A stretch of 64,000 bases of DNA, from positions 186,001 through 250,000 of the forward strand of contig CAVWFR010000049.1 of assembly GCA_963754305.1 (NCBI GenBank), given 5' to 3'. Positions within the stretch are counted from its first letter, which is position 1. Each line of letters opens with the position of its first letter. The notes under the pieces are model-generated. The model worked only from the letters and a program-made list of their open reading frames with translations. It was not told the DNA's origin and made no database searches. Shown here piece after piece: positions 52,964 through 61,821 of this stretch. The stretch comes from DATEDA01 sp963754305. GTDB lineage: Bacteria > Pseudomonadota > Gammaproteobacteria > Burkholderiales > SG8-39. The position numbers were made by a program, and so were the translations under genes.

Positions 52964-54448
52964 TCAGAAGCGCGGCAGGTCCGGGTGCGGCAAGGCGCCC
53001 CCGCGAACGACCATCTGTCCGTGCTCCGCGCACCGGTGCAAGGTCGGAATGTTCTTGCCGGGGTTGAGCAGCCCCGCCGGATCGAACGCGCGCTTCACGC
53101 CGCGGAAGCACTCCAGCTCGGGCGCGGTGAACTGGGAGCACATCTGGTTGATCTTCTCGATGCCGACGCCGTGCTCGCCGGTGATGGTGCCGCCGACGGC
53201 GATGCACTGCTCGAGCACCTCGGCCGCGAAGAGCTCCGTGCGGTGCAGCTCGGCCGGATCGTTCGCATCGAACAGGATCAGCGGGTGCAGGTTGCCGTCG
53301 CCGGCGTGAAAAACGTTCGGGCAGCGCAGCTCGTACTTCCGCTCCATCTCGGCGATGAACTTGAGCATCGGCCCGAGGCTGCGGCGCGGGATCGTGCCGT
53401 CCATGCAGTAGTAATCGGGCGAGATGCGCCCGACTGCCGGGAACGCCGCCTTGCGTCCGGCCCAGAAGCGCTGTCGCTCCGCCTCGCTCTGCGACACCCG
53501 CGTCGCGGTGGCGCCCGAGCGCTCCAGCACCGCGGTCATGCGGTCGATCTCCTCGGCGACCTCTTCCGGCGTGCCGTCGGATTCGCACAGCAGGATCGCA
53601 GCTGCGTCGAGGTCGTAACCGGCGTGCACGAACTCTTCCACCGCCCGCGTCATCGGCTTGTCCATCATCTCCAAACCGGCGGGAATGATGCCGGCGGCGA
53701 TGATCGCGGCCACGGCGTCGCCGGCCTTGCCGACGTCGTCGAACGACGCGAGGATCACGCGGGCGGCCTCCGGTTTGGCTACGAGCTTCACCGTCACCTC
53801 GGTCGTGACGGCGAGCATCCCCTCGGAGCCGGTCACGAGCGCGAGGAGATCGTAGCCGGGCGCATCGAGCGCCTCGGCGCCGAACTCCACCGGCGCGCCC
53901 TCGATCGTGAAGCCGCGTATCCGGAGAACGTTGTGCACGGTGAGCCCGTACTTCAGGCAGTGCACGCCGCCGGAGTTCTCGGCGACGTTGCCGCCGATCG
54001 TGCACGCGATCTGCGACGAGGGATCCGGTGCGTAGAACAGCCCGTAGGGCGCGGCGGCCTCGCTGATCGCGAGGTTCCGCACGCCCGGCTGCACGCGCGC
54101 GATCCGCGCGACCGGGTCGACGGCGAGGATGCGCTTCATCTTCGCGAGCGAGAGCAGCACCCCTTCCCCCGACGGCAGCGCGCCGCCCGAGAGTCCGGTG
54201 CCCGCGCCGCGCGCGATCACCTCCACCTTCAGCTCGTGGCACGTCCTGAGAACGAACTGCACCTCCTCTTCGCTCGCGGGAAGTGCGACCACCATCGGCA
54301 GCGCGCGATAAGCGGAAAGTCCGTCGCACTCGTAGGGCCGCGTGTCCTCCTGCTGGTGGAGCACTGCGTCGGCCGGCAGGCGCGACTTCAGCCGGCCGAC
54401 GACCTCGGCCTGGCGAAGAAAGTCGATGCCCTGGGCGCGGACGTTCAT
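52964..54448 (-). CDS. glcD: glycolate oxidase catalytic flavoprotein subunit
   Basis: 494-residue FAD enzyme of the D-lactate/glycolate dehydrogenase group. The FAD-binding domain shows VIARGAGTGLSGGALP and IGGNVAENSGGVHCLKYGLT, and the C-terminal domain has NVFHAGDGNLHPLILFD with the metal/substrate His and GEHGVGIEK. Oxidises glycolate (possibly D-lactate) to glyoxylate. It starts 10 bp after the reductase gene. Confidence 0.93.
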   Translation of the reverse strand: MNVRAQGIDFLRQAEVVGRLKSRLPADAVLHQQEDTRPYECDGLSAYRALPMVVALPASEEEVQFVLRTCHELKVEVIARGAGTGLSGGALPSGEGVLLSLAKMKRILAVDPVARIARVQPGVRNLAISEAAAPYGLFYAPDPSSQIACTIGGNVAENSGGVHCLKYGLTVHNVLRIRGFTIEGAPVEFGAEALDAPGYDLLALVTGSEGMLAVTTEVTVKLVAKPEAARVILASFDDVGKAGDAVAAIIAAGIIPAGLEMMDKPMTRAVEEFVHAGYDLDAAAILLCESDGTPEEVAEEIDRMTAVLERSGATATRVSQSEAERQRFWAGRKAAFPAVGRISPDYYCMDGTIPRRSLGPMLKFIAEMERKYELRCPNVFHAGDGNLHPLILFDANDPAELHRTELFAAEVLEQCIAVGGTITGEHGVGIEKINQMCSQFTAPELECFRGVKRAFDPAGLLNPGKNIPTLHRCAEHGQMVVRGGALPHPDLPRF

Positions 54449-54458
54449 CGCACGGTCC

Positions 54459-55343
54459 TCACCCCTTCGCCACTTCGTGCTTGCCCATCAGCTCGAGCGC
54501 TTTCACCATTCCGGAGTGGTCCCACGCCGCGCCGCCGTTCGCGACGCACGCGCTGAAGAGCTGCTGCGCCGACGCGGTGTTCGGCAGCGAGAGCCCCAGC
54601 GTGCGTGCGCCCGCGAGCGCGAGGCTGAGATCCTTCTGATGCAGCTCGATCCGGAAACCCGGCTGGAAGTTGCGCTTGATCATGCGCTCGCCGTGGACCT
54701 CCAGGATCCGCGAGGCGGCGAAGCCGCCCATCAGCGCCTGGCGCACCTTCGCCGGGTCGGCGCCGGCCTTCGATGCGAACAGCAGCGCCTCGCCGACCGC
54801 TTCGATCGTGAGCGCGACGATGATCTGGTTGGCGACTTTGCAGGTCTGCCCGTCGCCGACGCCACCGACGAGCGTGATGTTCTTGCCCATCAGCTCGAAG
54901 AACGCCTTGACCCGCGCGAACGCGGCTTCCGTCCCGCCCACCATGATCGTGAGCGAAGCGCCCTTGGCACCGACCTCGCCGCCCGATACCGGGGCGTCGA
55001 GATAATCGCAGCCGAGCGCGTTGATCCGCTGCGCGAATTCTTTCGTCGCGAGCGGCGCGATCGAGCTCATGTCGACCACGGTCTTGCCCTTCGACACGCC
55101 CTCCGCGACGCCGCCCCCGCCGAACAGCACCTTCTCGACGTCGGGTGTGTCGGGCAGCATCAGGAAGATCACGTCGGCATTCTGCGCGACCTCCTTCGCC
55201 GACGCGCAGGCTTTGCCCTTCTCCTTCAGCTCCTGCGGAACGCCCGAGCGGCTGGCGAGGAACACCTCGTGACCCGCCGCGACGAGATGCCCCGCCATGG
55301 GCTTGCCCATGATGCCTAGACCGATGAATCCGAGCTTCGCCAC
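54459..55343 (-). CDS. garR: tartronate semialdehyde reductase (2-hydroxy-3-oxopropionate reductase)
   Basis: 294-residue beta-hydroxyacid dehydrogenase: Rossmann motif GFIGLGIMGKPMAGHL at the start, DAPVSGGEVGAKGASLTIMVGG substrate loop (in pieces), and catalytic Lys in GDGQTCKVANQI. Reduces tartronate semialdehyde to D-glycerate. The GTG at 55343 was chosen since GGAGG lies 5 bases upstream; the frame remains open four codons earlier. Confidence 0.92.
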   Translation of the reverse strand: MAKLGFIGLGIMGKPMAGHLVAAGHEVFLASRSGVPQELKEKGKACASAKEVAQNADVIFLMLPDTPDVEKVLFGGGGVAEGVSKGKTVVDMSSIAPLATKEFAQRINALGCDYLDAPVSGGEVGAKGASLTIMVGGTEAAFARVKAFFELMGKNITLVGGVGDGQTCKVANQIIVALTIEAVGEALLFASKAGADPAKVRQALMGGFAASRILEVHGERMIKRNFQPGFRIELHQKDLSLALAGARTLGLSLPNTASAQQLFSACVANGGAAWDHSGMVKALELMGKHEVAKG

Positions 55344-55356
55344 TTGCACCTCCACA

Positions 55357-56133
55357 CTATAGGTACGGTTTCAGCCAGCCGAGGCCCTCCAGCGTGCCTC
55401 CGGCAGGAATGTACTCCGCGCTCACCCACCCGCGATAGCCGACGCGGTCGATCCAGGCGAACAGCCACGGGAAGTTCACCTCGCCCGAGCCCGGCTCGTG
55501 CCGGTCGGGCACATCGGCGAACTGGATGTGTCCGATATCGTCGAGCTCCGCCTCGATGGTCTTCGCCAAATCGCCCTCCATGATCTGCATGTGGAAGACG
55601 TCGTACTGGATCTTGAGGTTGTCGGCGCCAACCTCGCGGATGACCTCGAGTGCCTGCGCGGTCGTGTTCAGGTAGAAGCCGGGCACCGAGCGGGTGTTGA
55701 TCGGCTCCATCACCAGCGTGAGCCCCGCCTCGCCGGCGGCCTCCGCCGCGTAGCGTAGGTTCTCCACGAAGGTCGTGAGCACCTGGTCGGGATCGGCGTC
55801 CGCCGGTGCGATGCCGGCGAGGCAGTTCATCCGCGGGCAGCGCAGGACGCGGGCGTACTCGAGCGCCTGCGCGACGCCGTCCCGGAACTCGGGCACCCGG
55901 TCCGGGTGGCACGCGATGCCGCGCTCGCCCTGGTCCCAGTCGCCCGGCGGCAGGTTGAAGAGCACGACCTCGACATCGGCCGCGTGGACCGCGTGCTGGA
56001 GATCGGCATGGGCGTACGCGTACGGGAAATGGAACTCGACGCCGCGAAAACCGGCCGCCCGCGCCGCCCCGAAGCGTTCCAGGAACGCCACCTCGGTGAA
56101 GAGCAAGCTGATGTTGGCGGCGAAGCTGGGCAT
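55357..56133 (-). CDS. hyi: hydroxypyruvate isomerase
   Basis: 258-residue TIM-barrel enzyme interconverting hydroxypyruvate and tartronate semialdehyde. Typical elements are FAANISLLFTEVAFLERF, GFRGVEFHFPYAY, VMEPINTRSVPGFYLN (metal Glu), IQYDVFHMQIMEGDL and HIQFADVPDRHEPGSGEVNF. First gene of the hyi-garR-glcDEF operon. The usual partner glyoxylate carboligase (gcl) is not in the window. Confidence 0.93.
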   Translation of the reverse strand: MPSFAANISLLFTEVAFLERFGAARAAGFRGVEFHFPYAYAHADLQHAVHAADVEVVLFNLPPGDWDQGERGIACHPDRVPEFRDGVAQALEYARVLRCPRMNCLAGIAPADADPDQVLTTFVENLRYAAEAAGEAGLTLVMEPINTRSVPGFYLNTTAQALEVIREVGADNLKIQYDVFHMQIMEGDLAKTIEAELDDIGHIQFADVPDRHEPGSGEVNFPWLFAWIDRVGYRGWVSAEYIPAGGTLEGLGWLKPYL

Positions 56134-56224
56134 GGAGTGGTTCCGGGTCGGAGTCCGATGCTAGACGCGGCCCGCGAGTACCGTCAATCCGCATTTGCAT
56201 CGCGCTGCTAAAGTGCGGCCTGCC

Positions 56225-58375
56225 ATGAGCAGGCTCGAGCGGTTCCTGCCTTTTCTCGCGTGGTTCCCGATCGCGCGCGCCACGTTGCGCGCCGATCTCG
56301 TCGCCGGCATCACCGTGGCGCTCGTCCTCGTGCCGCAGTCGATGGCCTACGCGCAACTCGCCGGTTTGCCCGCCCACTACGGTCTCTACACGGCGTTCGT
56401 CCCGGTGCTGGTCGCAGGGCTCTGGGGCTCGTCCGGACAGCTCGCCACCGGACCTGTCGCCGTGGTGTCGCTGCTCACGGCAGCGGCGCTGACGCCGATC
56501 GCCGCGCAGGGTTCGGAAGGCTACGTCGCGCTCGCGATCGGGCTCGCGTTCCTCGTCGGCTGCATCCAGCTCGCGCTCGGCGTCTTCCGGCTCGGCTTCG
56601 TCGTGAACTTCCTGTCGCATCCGGTGATCGCCGGGTTCGCGAGCGCGGCGGCGATCATCATCGCGCTGTCGCAGCTCAACAAGCTGCTTGGCGTCCCGAT
56701 GCCGCGGAGCCAGGTCTTCATGGCCGACGTCTGGGGCGTGCTGCAACAGCTCGGCGACGCTCACTGGCCCACGCTTGCGTTCGGCGTCGGCTCGCTCGCT
56801 GCCATGCTCGCGTTCCGGCGCTGGCTCCCGCGCCTCCCGGGCGTGCTGATCACAGTCGCCGTAGCGACGGCCTTGAGCGCCGCAATCGGGTTCGACCGGA
56901 GCGCGACCGCGACGGTCGCGAGCCTCGACGACCCCGAGGCTCGCGTGCTCGCCACCGACGTCCTCGAGTCTCGCGGCCGCCTCGCCGCGCTCGCCGCCGA
57001 GCGCGCGGCGAAGCAGACCGAGCTCGCGCGCATCGATCGCGCACCCGTCGGCGGCGGGCAGCACGCGCTCGCGCTCGGCTACCAGGTCGAGCTGCTCGGC
57101 CTGCAGATCGCGGACCTCGAAGCCGAGAACGGCCGGCGGCTGCGCCTGCTGCGCAAGCTCACCTTCGAGCTGGGGCGAGCCGGGGATGGCACCACGCGCG
57201 TGTACCCGTTCGGCGCGGCCCCTGCCGGCGATCGGGTCAGGTGGCGGATCCAGTCGGTCGACGGCCGGGGCCTGCGGCTCGCGGGCGGCGGCGAGGTCGT
57301 CGGCGCAATACCTTCGGGCCTGCCGGAGCTCCGCGCACCGCAGCTCGACGCTTCGACCATCGCGCTCCTCCTCTCGACGGCGCTGGTCATTTCGCTCGTG
57401 GGCTTCATGGAGGCGATCTCGATCGCGAAGGCGATCGCGGCGCGCACCCGCGAGCGGCTCGACGTGAACCAGGAGCTCGTCGGGCAGGGGCTCGCGAACC
57501 TCGCGGGCAGCTTCGCGCAGTGCTACCCGGCGAGCGGCTCGTTCTCGCGCTCCGCGGTCAACCACCAGGCCGGCGCGCGCACCGGCCTGTCGTCGGTCGT
57601 GGCGGCGATGCTCGTCATGGCGACGCTCCTCGCGCTCACCCCTCTGCTGTACCACCTCCCGCAGGCGGTCCTCGCTGCAGTGATCATGCTGGCGGTGACT
57701 GCGCTCGTGCGGCTCGGCGACATCGTGCACGCCTGGCGTATCCAGCCTCACGACGGGATCGCCGGCGCGGTGACGTTCCTCGCCGCGCTCGCGCTCGCCC
57801 CGCACCTCGATCTCGCCCTGCTCGCGGGGGCGGCGCTCTCGATCGGCCTCTTCCTCTATCGGACGATGCGCCCGCGCGTCGCCGTCCTGGGGCGGCACCC
57901 CGACGGCGCGCTGCGCGACGCGGCGGTACACGGGCTCGCCTTGAGCGAGCACGTCGTCGCCGTCCGGTTCGACGGTCAGCTCTACTTCGCGAACGTCCCC
58001 TACTTCGAGGACTCGCTGCTCGGCGTCTCGGCGCGGTTCCCGAAGGCGCACTCGATCCTCGTGGTCGCCGACGGCATCAACCAGATCGACGCCTCCGGCG
58101 TCGAGGCGGTGCGGCTCCTCGCGGAGCGCCTGCGCGCAAGCGGCGTCACGCTTGCGTTCAGCGGCCTGAAGAAGCAGGTGCGCGACGTCTTCGACGCCGG
58201 CGGTATCGCAACCCCGATCGGCGCGGAGAATCTGTTCGTCGACGAGAACCAGGCGCTCGCCGCGCTCGCGGCGCGAGTGACCGATCCCGACTTCGATCGT
58301 ACGGCGTTCCCCTTGTTCCAGGCGCCCGGCGCCGCGCCGCGCGCACCGCACCTCGCCCCGGAGCAGGCCGGGTGA
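56225..58375 (+). CDS. SulP anion transporter with STAS domain and inserted coiled coil
   Basis: 716-residue SLC26/SulP transporter. It has the family opening LRADLVAGITVALVLVPQSMAYAQLAGLP (in pieces) and GPVAVVSLLTAAAL, later QGLANLAGSFAQCYPASGSFSRSAVN, and a C-terminal STAS domain (LVVADGINQIDASGVEAVRLL) with the conserved Asp-Ala-Ser-Gly. Between membrane parts, residues about 230-358 are an extra soluble segment with heptad-like LAALAAERAAKQTELARID and LLGLQIADLEAENGRRLRLL stretches. Substrate (sulfate, bicarbonate or dicarboxylate) unknown. Confidence 0.9.
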   Translation: MSRLERFLPFLAWFPIARATLRADLVAGITVALVLVPQSMAYAQLAGLPAHYGLYTAFVPVLVAGLWGSSGQLATGPVAVVSLLTAAALTPIAAQGSEGYVALAIGLAFLVGCIQLALGVFRLGFVVNFLSHPVIAGFASAAAIIIALSQLNKLLGVPMPRSQVFMADVWGVLQQLGDAHWPTLAFGVGSLAAMLAFRRWLPRLPGVLITVAVATALSAAIGFDRSATATVASLDDPEARVLATDVLESRGRLAALAAERAAKQTELARIDRAPVGGGQHALALGYQVELLGLQIADLEAENGRRLRLLRKLTFELGRAGDGTTRVYPFGAAPAGDRVRWRIQSVDGRGLRLAGGGEVVGAIPSGLPELRAPQLDASTIALLLSTALVISLVGFMEAISIAKAIAARTRERLDVNQELVGQGLANLAGSFAQCYPASGSFSRSAVNHQAGARTGLSSVVAAMLVMATLLALTPLLYHLPQAVLAAVIMLAVTALVRLGDIVHAWRIQPHDGIAGAVTFLAALALAPHLDLALLAGAALSIGLFLYRTMRPRVAVLGRHPDGALRDAAVHGLALSEHVVAVRFDGQLYFANVPYFEDSLLGVSARFPKAHSILVVADGINQIDASGVEAVRLLAERLRASGVTLAFSGLKKQVRDVFDAGGIATPIGAENLFVDENQALAALAARVTDPDFDRTAFPLFQAPGAAPRAPHLAPEQAG

Positions 58376-58442
58376 TCGGCGTGGCTCGCCGCGCCGGGTC
58401 CGCGACCATGACCGGGCTGCTCGAGAAAGTGCAGGCGATCCG

Positions 58443-58811
58443 ATGAAGACCACTTACAGCGCGCTCGAAAGCTTCGTCACGAAGGACGGCTCGGAGATCC
58501 GCGAGCTGATGCATCCCGCGGTGCACGGCAATCGCGCACAGAGCCTCGCCGAGGCAACCGTTCCGCCGGGTGGGGAAACGCTGCTCCACGTGCATCGCGT
58601 CACCGAAGAGCTCTATCACGTGACGCAGGGCGTGGGTCTCATGACGCTCGGCGTCGAGACGTTCGAGCTGCGTACCGGCGAAACGGTGTGCATCCCGCCC
58701 GGGACGCCGCACCGGATCCGGAACATCGGCGACGAACCGCTGAAGATCCTCTGCTGCTGCAGCCCGGCGTACTCGCACGAGGATACCGAGCTCGTCCGCG
58801 GAATCCACTAA
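58443..58811 (+). CDS. cupin-domain protein
   Basis: 122-residue single-domain cupin. Motif 1 reads PPGGETLLHVHRVTEELYHVTQGVG (in pieces) with metal ligands H-x-H and E; motif 2 reads CIPPGTPHRIRN with the last His. It could be an isomerase, dioxygenase-like or small-ligand binding protein; the reaction is not predictable. It is 67 bp after the SulP gene and 35 bp before the SDR gene. Confidence 0.87.
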   Translation: MKTTYSALESFVTKDGSEIRELMHPAVHGNRAQSLAEATVPPGGETLLHVHRVTEELYHVTQGVGLMTLGVETFELRTGETVCIPPGTPHRIRNIGDEPLKILCCCSPAYSHEDTELVRGIH

Positions 58812-58846
58812 GCTCGCCGGCCGCACTGGTCGACCGGGAGCAAGCC

Positions 58847-59578
58847 ATGACAGGAAAGGTCAACGTCGCACTCGTCGCCGGCGTCGGCGACGGTCTCGGC
58901 GGCGCAGTCGCGCGCCGCTTCGCCCGCGGGGGTCATCCCACCGTGCTCGTCGCGCGGAGCGCCGACCGGCTCGCCCGCATCGCAGCCGAGATCGAGGTCG
59001 AGGGCGGGCGCGGCATCGCGTACGTCGCCGACCTCCGCGAGAAATCGGCGGTGAACAAACTCTTCGACGACGTCGAGGCCCAGATCGGGCCGATCGATGT
59101 CACTGTCTTCAACACCGGCGCGAACTACCGCGCCTCCATCCTCGACACCCCGACCGACATGTTCGAGAAGGTGTGGCGGCTCGGCTGCTATGCCGGTTTT
59201 CTGGTCGGGCGCGAGGCGGCGCGCCACATGGTGCCGCGCGGCCAGGGCACGATCCTCTTCACGGGCGCGACCGCCAGCGTGCGCGGGTCGTCGCACTTCG
59301 CCGCGTTCGCGGCGGCGAAGGGTGGCCTGCGGCAGGTGGCGCAGTCGATGGCGCGCGAGCTCGGGCCGCAGGGGATCCACGTCGCCTCCGTCATCATCGA
59401 CGGCATGATCGACTCGCCGCGCGTGCGCGAGCGCTTCGCGGATCGGATCGCCAAGCTTCCGCCCGAAGGCATGTTGCGACCCGACGACATCGCCGAGGCT
59501 TACTGGCAGATCCATCAGCAGCCGCGCTCGGCGTGGACCTTCGAGGTCGATCTCCGCCCCTGGGCGGAGCAGTTCTGA
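58847..59578 (+). CDS. short-chain dehydrogenase/reductase-like protein lacking the catalytic Tyr
   Basis: 243-residue SDR-fold protein. It has a glycine-rich nucleotide site AGVGDGLGGA (11-20) and NTGANYR at about 89-95. The expected YxxxK site reads FAAAK (154-158): the catalytic Tyr is Phe, while Lys is kept. A subset of SDR proteins shares this Phe form, so it may be a non-classical enzyme or a binding protein. The ATG at 58847 is chosen; the long open frame upstream belongs to the cupin gene. Confidence 0.85.
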   Translation: MTGKVNVALVAGVGDGLGGAVARRFARGGHPTVLVARSADRLARIAAEIEVEGGRGIAYVADLREKSAVNKLFDDVEAQIGPIDVTVFNTGANYRASILDTPTDMFEKVWRLGCYAGFLVGREAARHMVPRGQGTILFTGATASVRGSSHFAAFAAAKGGLRQVAQSMARELGPQGIHVASVIIDGMIDSPRVRERFADRIAKLPPEGMLRPDDIAEAYWQIHQQPRSAWTFEVDLRPWAEQF

Positions 59579-59589
59579 AGGTCGCTTCC

Positions 59590-60561
59590 ATGGCGGCGCT
59601 CGCCGTCGCCGCGGCGCTCATCGGCGCGCTCCTCTGGTACATGGTCGTCGTCCCGGGCCGCTCCTGGTCGGGCCCGATGCCGCCGCTCACCCCTGAGGAA
59701 CAGCGCCTCGCTGGACGCCTCCGCGTGCACGTCCAGACGATCGGCGCGCGCGAGCACAACGTCTGGGCGCTCGCCGAGCTCGAAGCCGCCGCGCAATACC
59801 TCGAGCGCGAGCTCGCCGGCTCGGGGTACACCGTCCGGCGCGAGGAGTACCGCAGCGACATCGCGCCGGTGCGCAATCTGGTGGTCGAGATCAAGGGCGG
59901 CGCGCACCCCGACGAGATCGTCGTCGTCGGTGCGCATTACGACTCCGTGCGGGGCGCACCCGGCGCGAACGACAACGCGACGGGCGTCGCCGCGGTGCTC
60001 GAGCTCGCGCGGAGCTTTCGGAGGTGGCAACCGACTCGCACCTGGCGCCTCGTGCTGTTCGTCAACGAGGAACCGCCGTTCTTCAGGACCGCTCAGATGG
60101 GAAGCCGCGTGCATGCCGAGCGAGCGCGCGCTGCAGGCGAACGGATCGTGGCGATGTACTCGCTCGAGACCATCGGTTTCTATTCCGACTCCCCCGGGAG
60201 CCAGCACTATCCGTTCCCGTTCGGCTGGTTCTACCCCGATCGCGGCAACTTCCTCGCGTTCGTCGCCAACCTCGCGTCGCGCGCGCTGCTGCACCGGACG
60301 ATCGCGACGTTTCGCACCGAGTCGCAGTTCCCCTCCGACGGTGTCGCCGCGCCGCCGTTCATCCCGGGGGTCAACTGGTCCGATCACGGCTCGTTCTGGG
60401 ACGAGGGCTATCCGGCGATCATGGTCACCGACACCGCGCCGTTCCGCTACCCGCACTACCACACGCCGCAAGACACGCCGGACAAGGTCGACTACGAGCG
60501 TCTCGCGCGGGTGGTGCGCGGCCTGGAGCGGACGTTCCGCGCGCTGGACGGGGCGCTGTGA
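59590..60561 (+). CDS. M28-family zinc peptidase, membrane-anchored
   Basis: 323-residue protein with an N-terminal membrane anchor or uncleaved signal (ALAVAAALIGALLWYMVVV) and an M28 catalytic domain. Zinc ligands and catalytic acids are readable: VVGAHYDSVRG (His), GANDNATGVAAVLELAR (Asp), FVNEEPPFF (Glu pair) and PHYHTPQDTPD (His). Such enzymes are aminopeptidases or glutaminyl-cyclase-like. It lies 11 bp after the SDR gene. Confidence 0.87.
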   Translation: MAALAVAAALIGALLWYMVVVPGRSWSGPMPPLTPEEQRLAGRLRVHVQTIGAREHNVWALAELEAAAQYLERELAGSGYTVRREEYRSDIAPVRNLVVEIKGGAHPDEIVVVGAHYDSVRGAPGANDNATGVAAVLELARSFRRWQPTRTWRLVLFVNEEPPFFRTAQMGSRVHAERARAAGERIVAMYSLETIGFYSDSPGSQHYPFPFGWFYPDRGNFLAFVANLASRALLHRTIATFRTESQFPSDGVAAPPFIPGVNWSDHGSFWDEGYPAIMVTDTAPFRYPHYHTPQDTPDKVDYERLARVVRGLERTFRALDGAL

Positions 60562-60694
60562 CCCCAGCGATCCTCGCCACACGCGCATCGAAAGCACTCT
60601 TCGATCTCGGCCGGCCCAACATCGATTGGACTAAGCTAGCGGCCGGTATGGGGTGAAAGCCGCACGCCGATCAGAATTCCATGGGGAGAACAGC

Positions 60695-61666
60695 ATGACT
60701 CTTTGGCAGGCCGTCGCACTGATCGCAGCGGGATTGCTGGGGGTCGGCACGGTCCACGCGCAAAGCTACCCGGCGAAGCCCATCCGCTGGATCGTGCCGT
60801 ACACGCCGGGCGGTCTGACCGATAACGTGACGCGACTGGTAACGCAGAAAATCCAGGAGAGCATTGGCCAACCGGTCGTGGTCGAGAACCGCCCCGGCGC
60901 GAATTCGATCATCGGCGCCGAGATCGTGTCGCGCGCGACCCCGGACGGTTACACGCTGCTGACGGTCATCGCCGCGCATGCGGCGAATGCGACGCTCTAT
61001 TCGGGCAAGCTTCCATTCGATCCGGTCAAGGGTTTTGCGCCGGTGTCGCTCGTCGGCATCGCGCCGCTCATCTTGACGGCCACCAACAACTTCCCGGCGA
61101 AGGACGTGAAAGAGCTGATCGAGTACGCGAAAAGGAATCCGGGCAAGGTTTCCTACGGCTCGTCGGGGATCGGCGCCGCAGCGCACCTCACGAGCGAGTT
61201 GCTCAAGCAGACGGCGGGCATCGACATCGTTCACGTGCCGTACAAGGGCACCGCGCCGGCCTTGCAGGGCTTGATCGCGGGCGACATTCAGATCTTGATC
61301 GACGTCCCTTCGACGATGATGACGCACGTGCGCGGCGGAAAAATCAAGGCGCTCGCGATGTTCTCGCCGCAGCGCATCGCGGGTGCCGCCGAAGTGCCGA
61401 CCGTCGTCGAAGCCGGCGGACCGGCGATCGAGTCGTCGACGTGGGTGATGTTCCTCGCACCGCCGAACACGCCGCGCGAGATCGTGCAGCGCCTGTCGGC
61501 CGAAACCGCAAAAGCGGTAGGGACGCCCGATCTCAAGGGCCGGCTCGATCAGCTCGGCATCGAGGGTGTGGGTAGCACTCCCGAGCAGGCGCGGCAGTTT
61601 CTCGAGGCCGAGATCGCGAAATGGGGGAAGGTGATCACGACGGCGGGGGTGAAGGCGGAACAGTAG
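60695..61666 (+). CDS. Bug/TctC-family periplasmic solute-binding protein
   Basis: 323-residue receptor of the tripartite tricarboxylate transporter class. A signal peptide ends in VHAQ, followed by the Bug opening YPAKPIRWIVPYTPGGLTDN; further marks are VVENRPGANSIIGAEIVSRA, PDGYTLL and VPYKGTAPALQGLIAGDIQI. The ligand is normally a carboxylate or amino acid. No TctA/TctB is near, as is common for Bug receptors. The ATG at 60695 is preceded by GGGGAGAA. Confidence 0.92.
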   Translation: MTLWQAVALIAAGLLGVGTVHAQSYPAKPIRWIVPYTPGGLTDNVTRLVTQKIQESIGQPVVVENRPGANSIIGAEIVSRATPDGYTLLTVIAAHAANATLYSGKLPFDPVKGFAPVSLVGIAPLILTATNNFPAKDVKELIEYAKRNPGKVSYGSSGIGAAAHLTSELLKQTAGIDIVHVPYKGTAPALQGLIAGDIQILIDVPSTMMTHVRGGKIKALAMFSPQRIAGAAEVPTVVEAGGPAIESSTWVMFLAPPNTPREIVQRLSAETAKAVGTPDLKGRLDQLGIEGVGSTPEQARQFLEAEIAKWGKVITTAGVKAEQ

Positions 61667-61821
61667 CGTCGCGACCTCTTGAAGCATACGCGTGCGACCC
61701 TGGCGATAGCCAAGACTTGGATTCTGCGTATCCGGATAATCCCCTTTTCGAATAATCACGCGGCCGTTAGCATCCCTGCAGTAGGCGATGATCGCCGAAC
61801 CGCAGCTCACCAGGAGGACGC
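61667..61821 (+). promoter_or_regulatory. probable promoter region of the second Bug gene
   Basis: 155-bp gap that is less GC-rich than the surroundings. It holds a perfect palindrome TATCCGGATA (61729-61738), which could be an operator, followed by AT-rich CCCTTTTCGAATAATCACG. A ribosome site AGGAGG lies just before the ATG at 61822. Promoter boxes could not be assigned with certainty. Confidence 0.35.
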
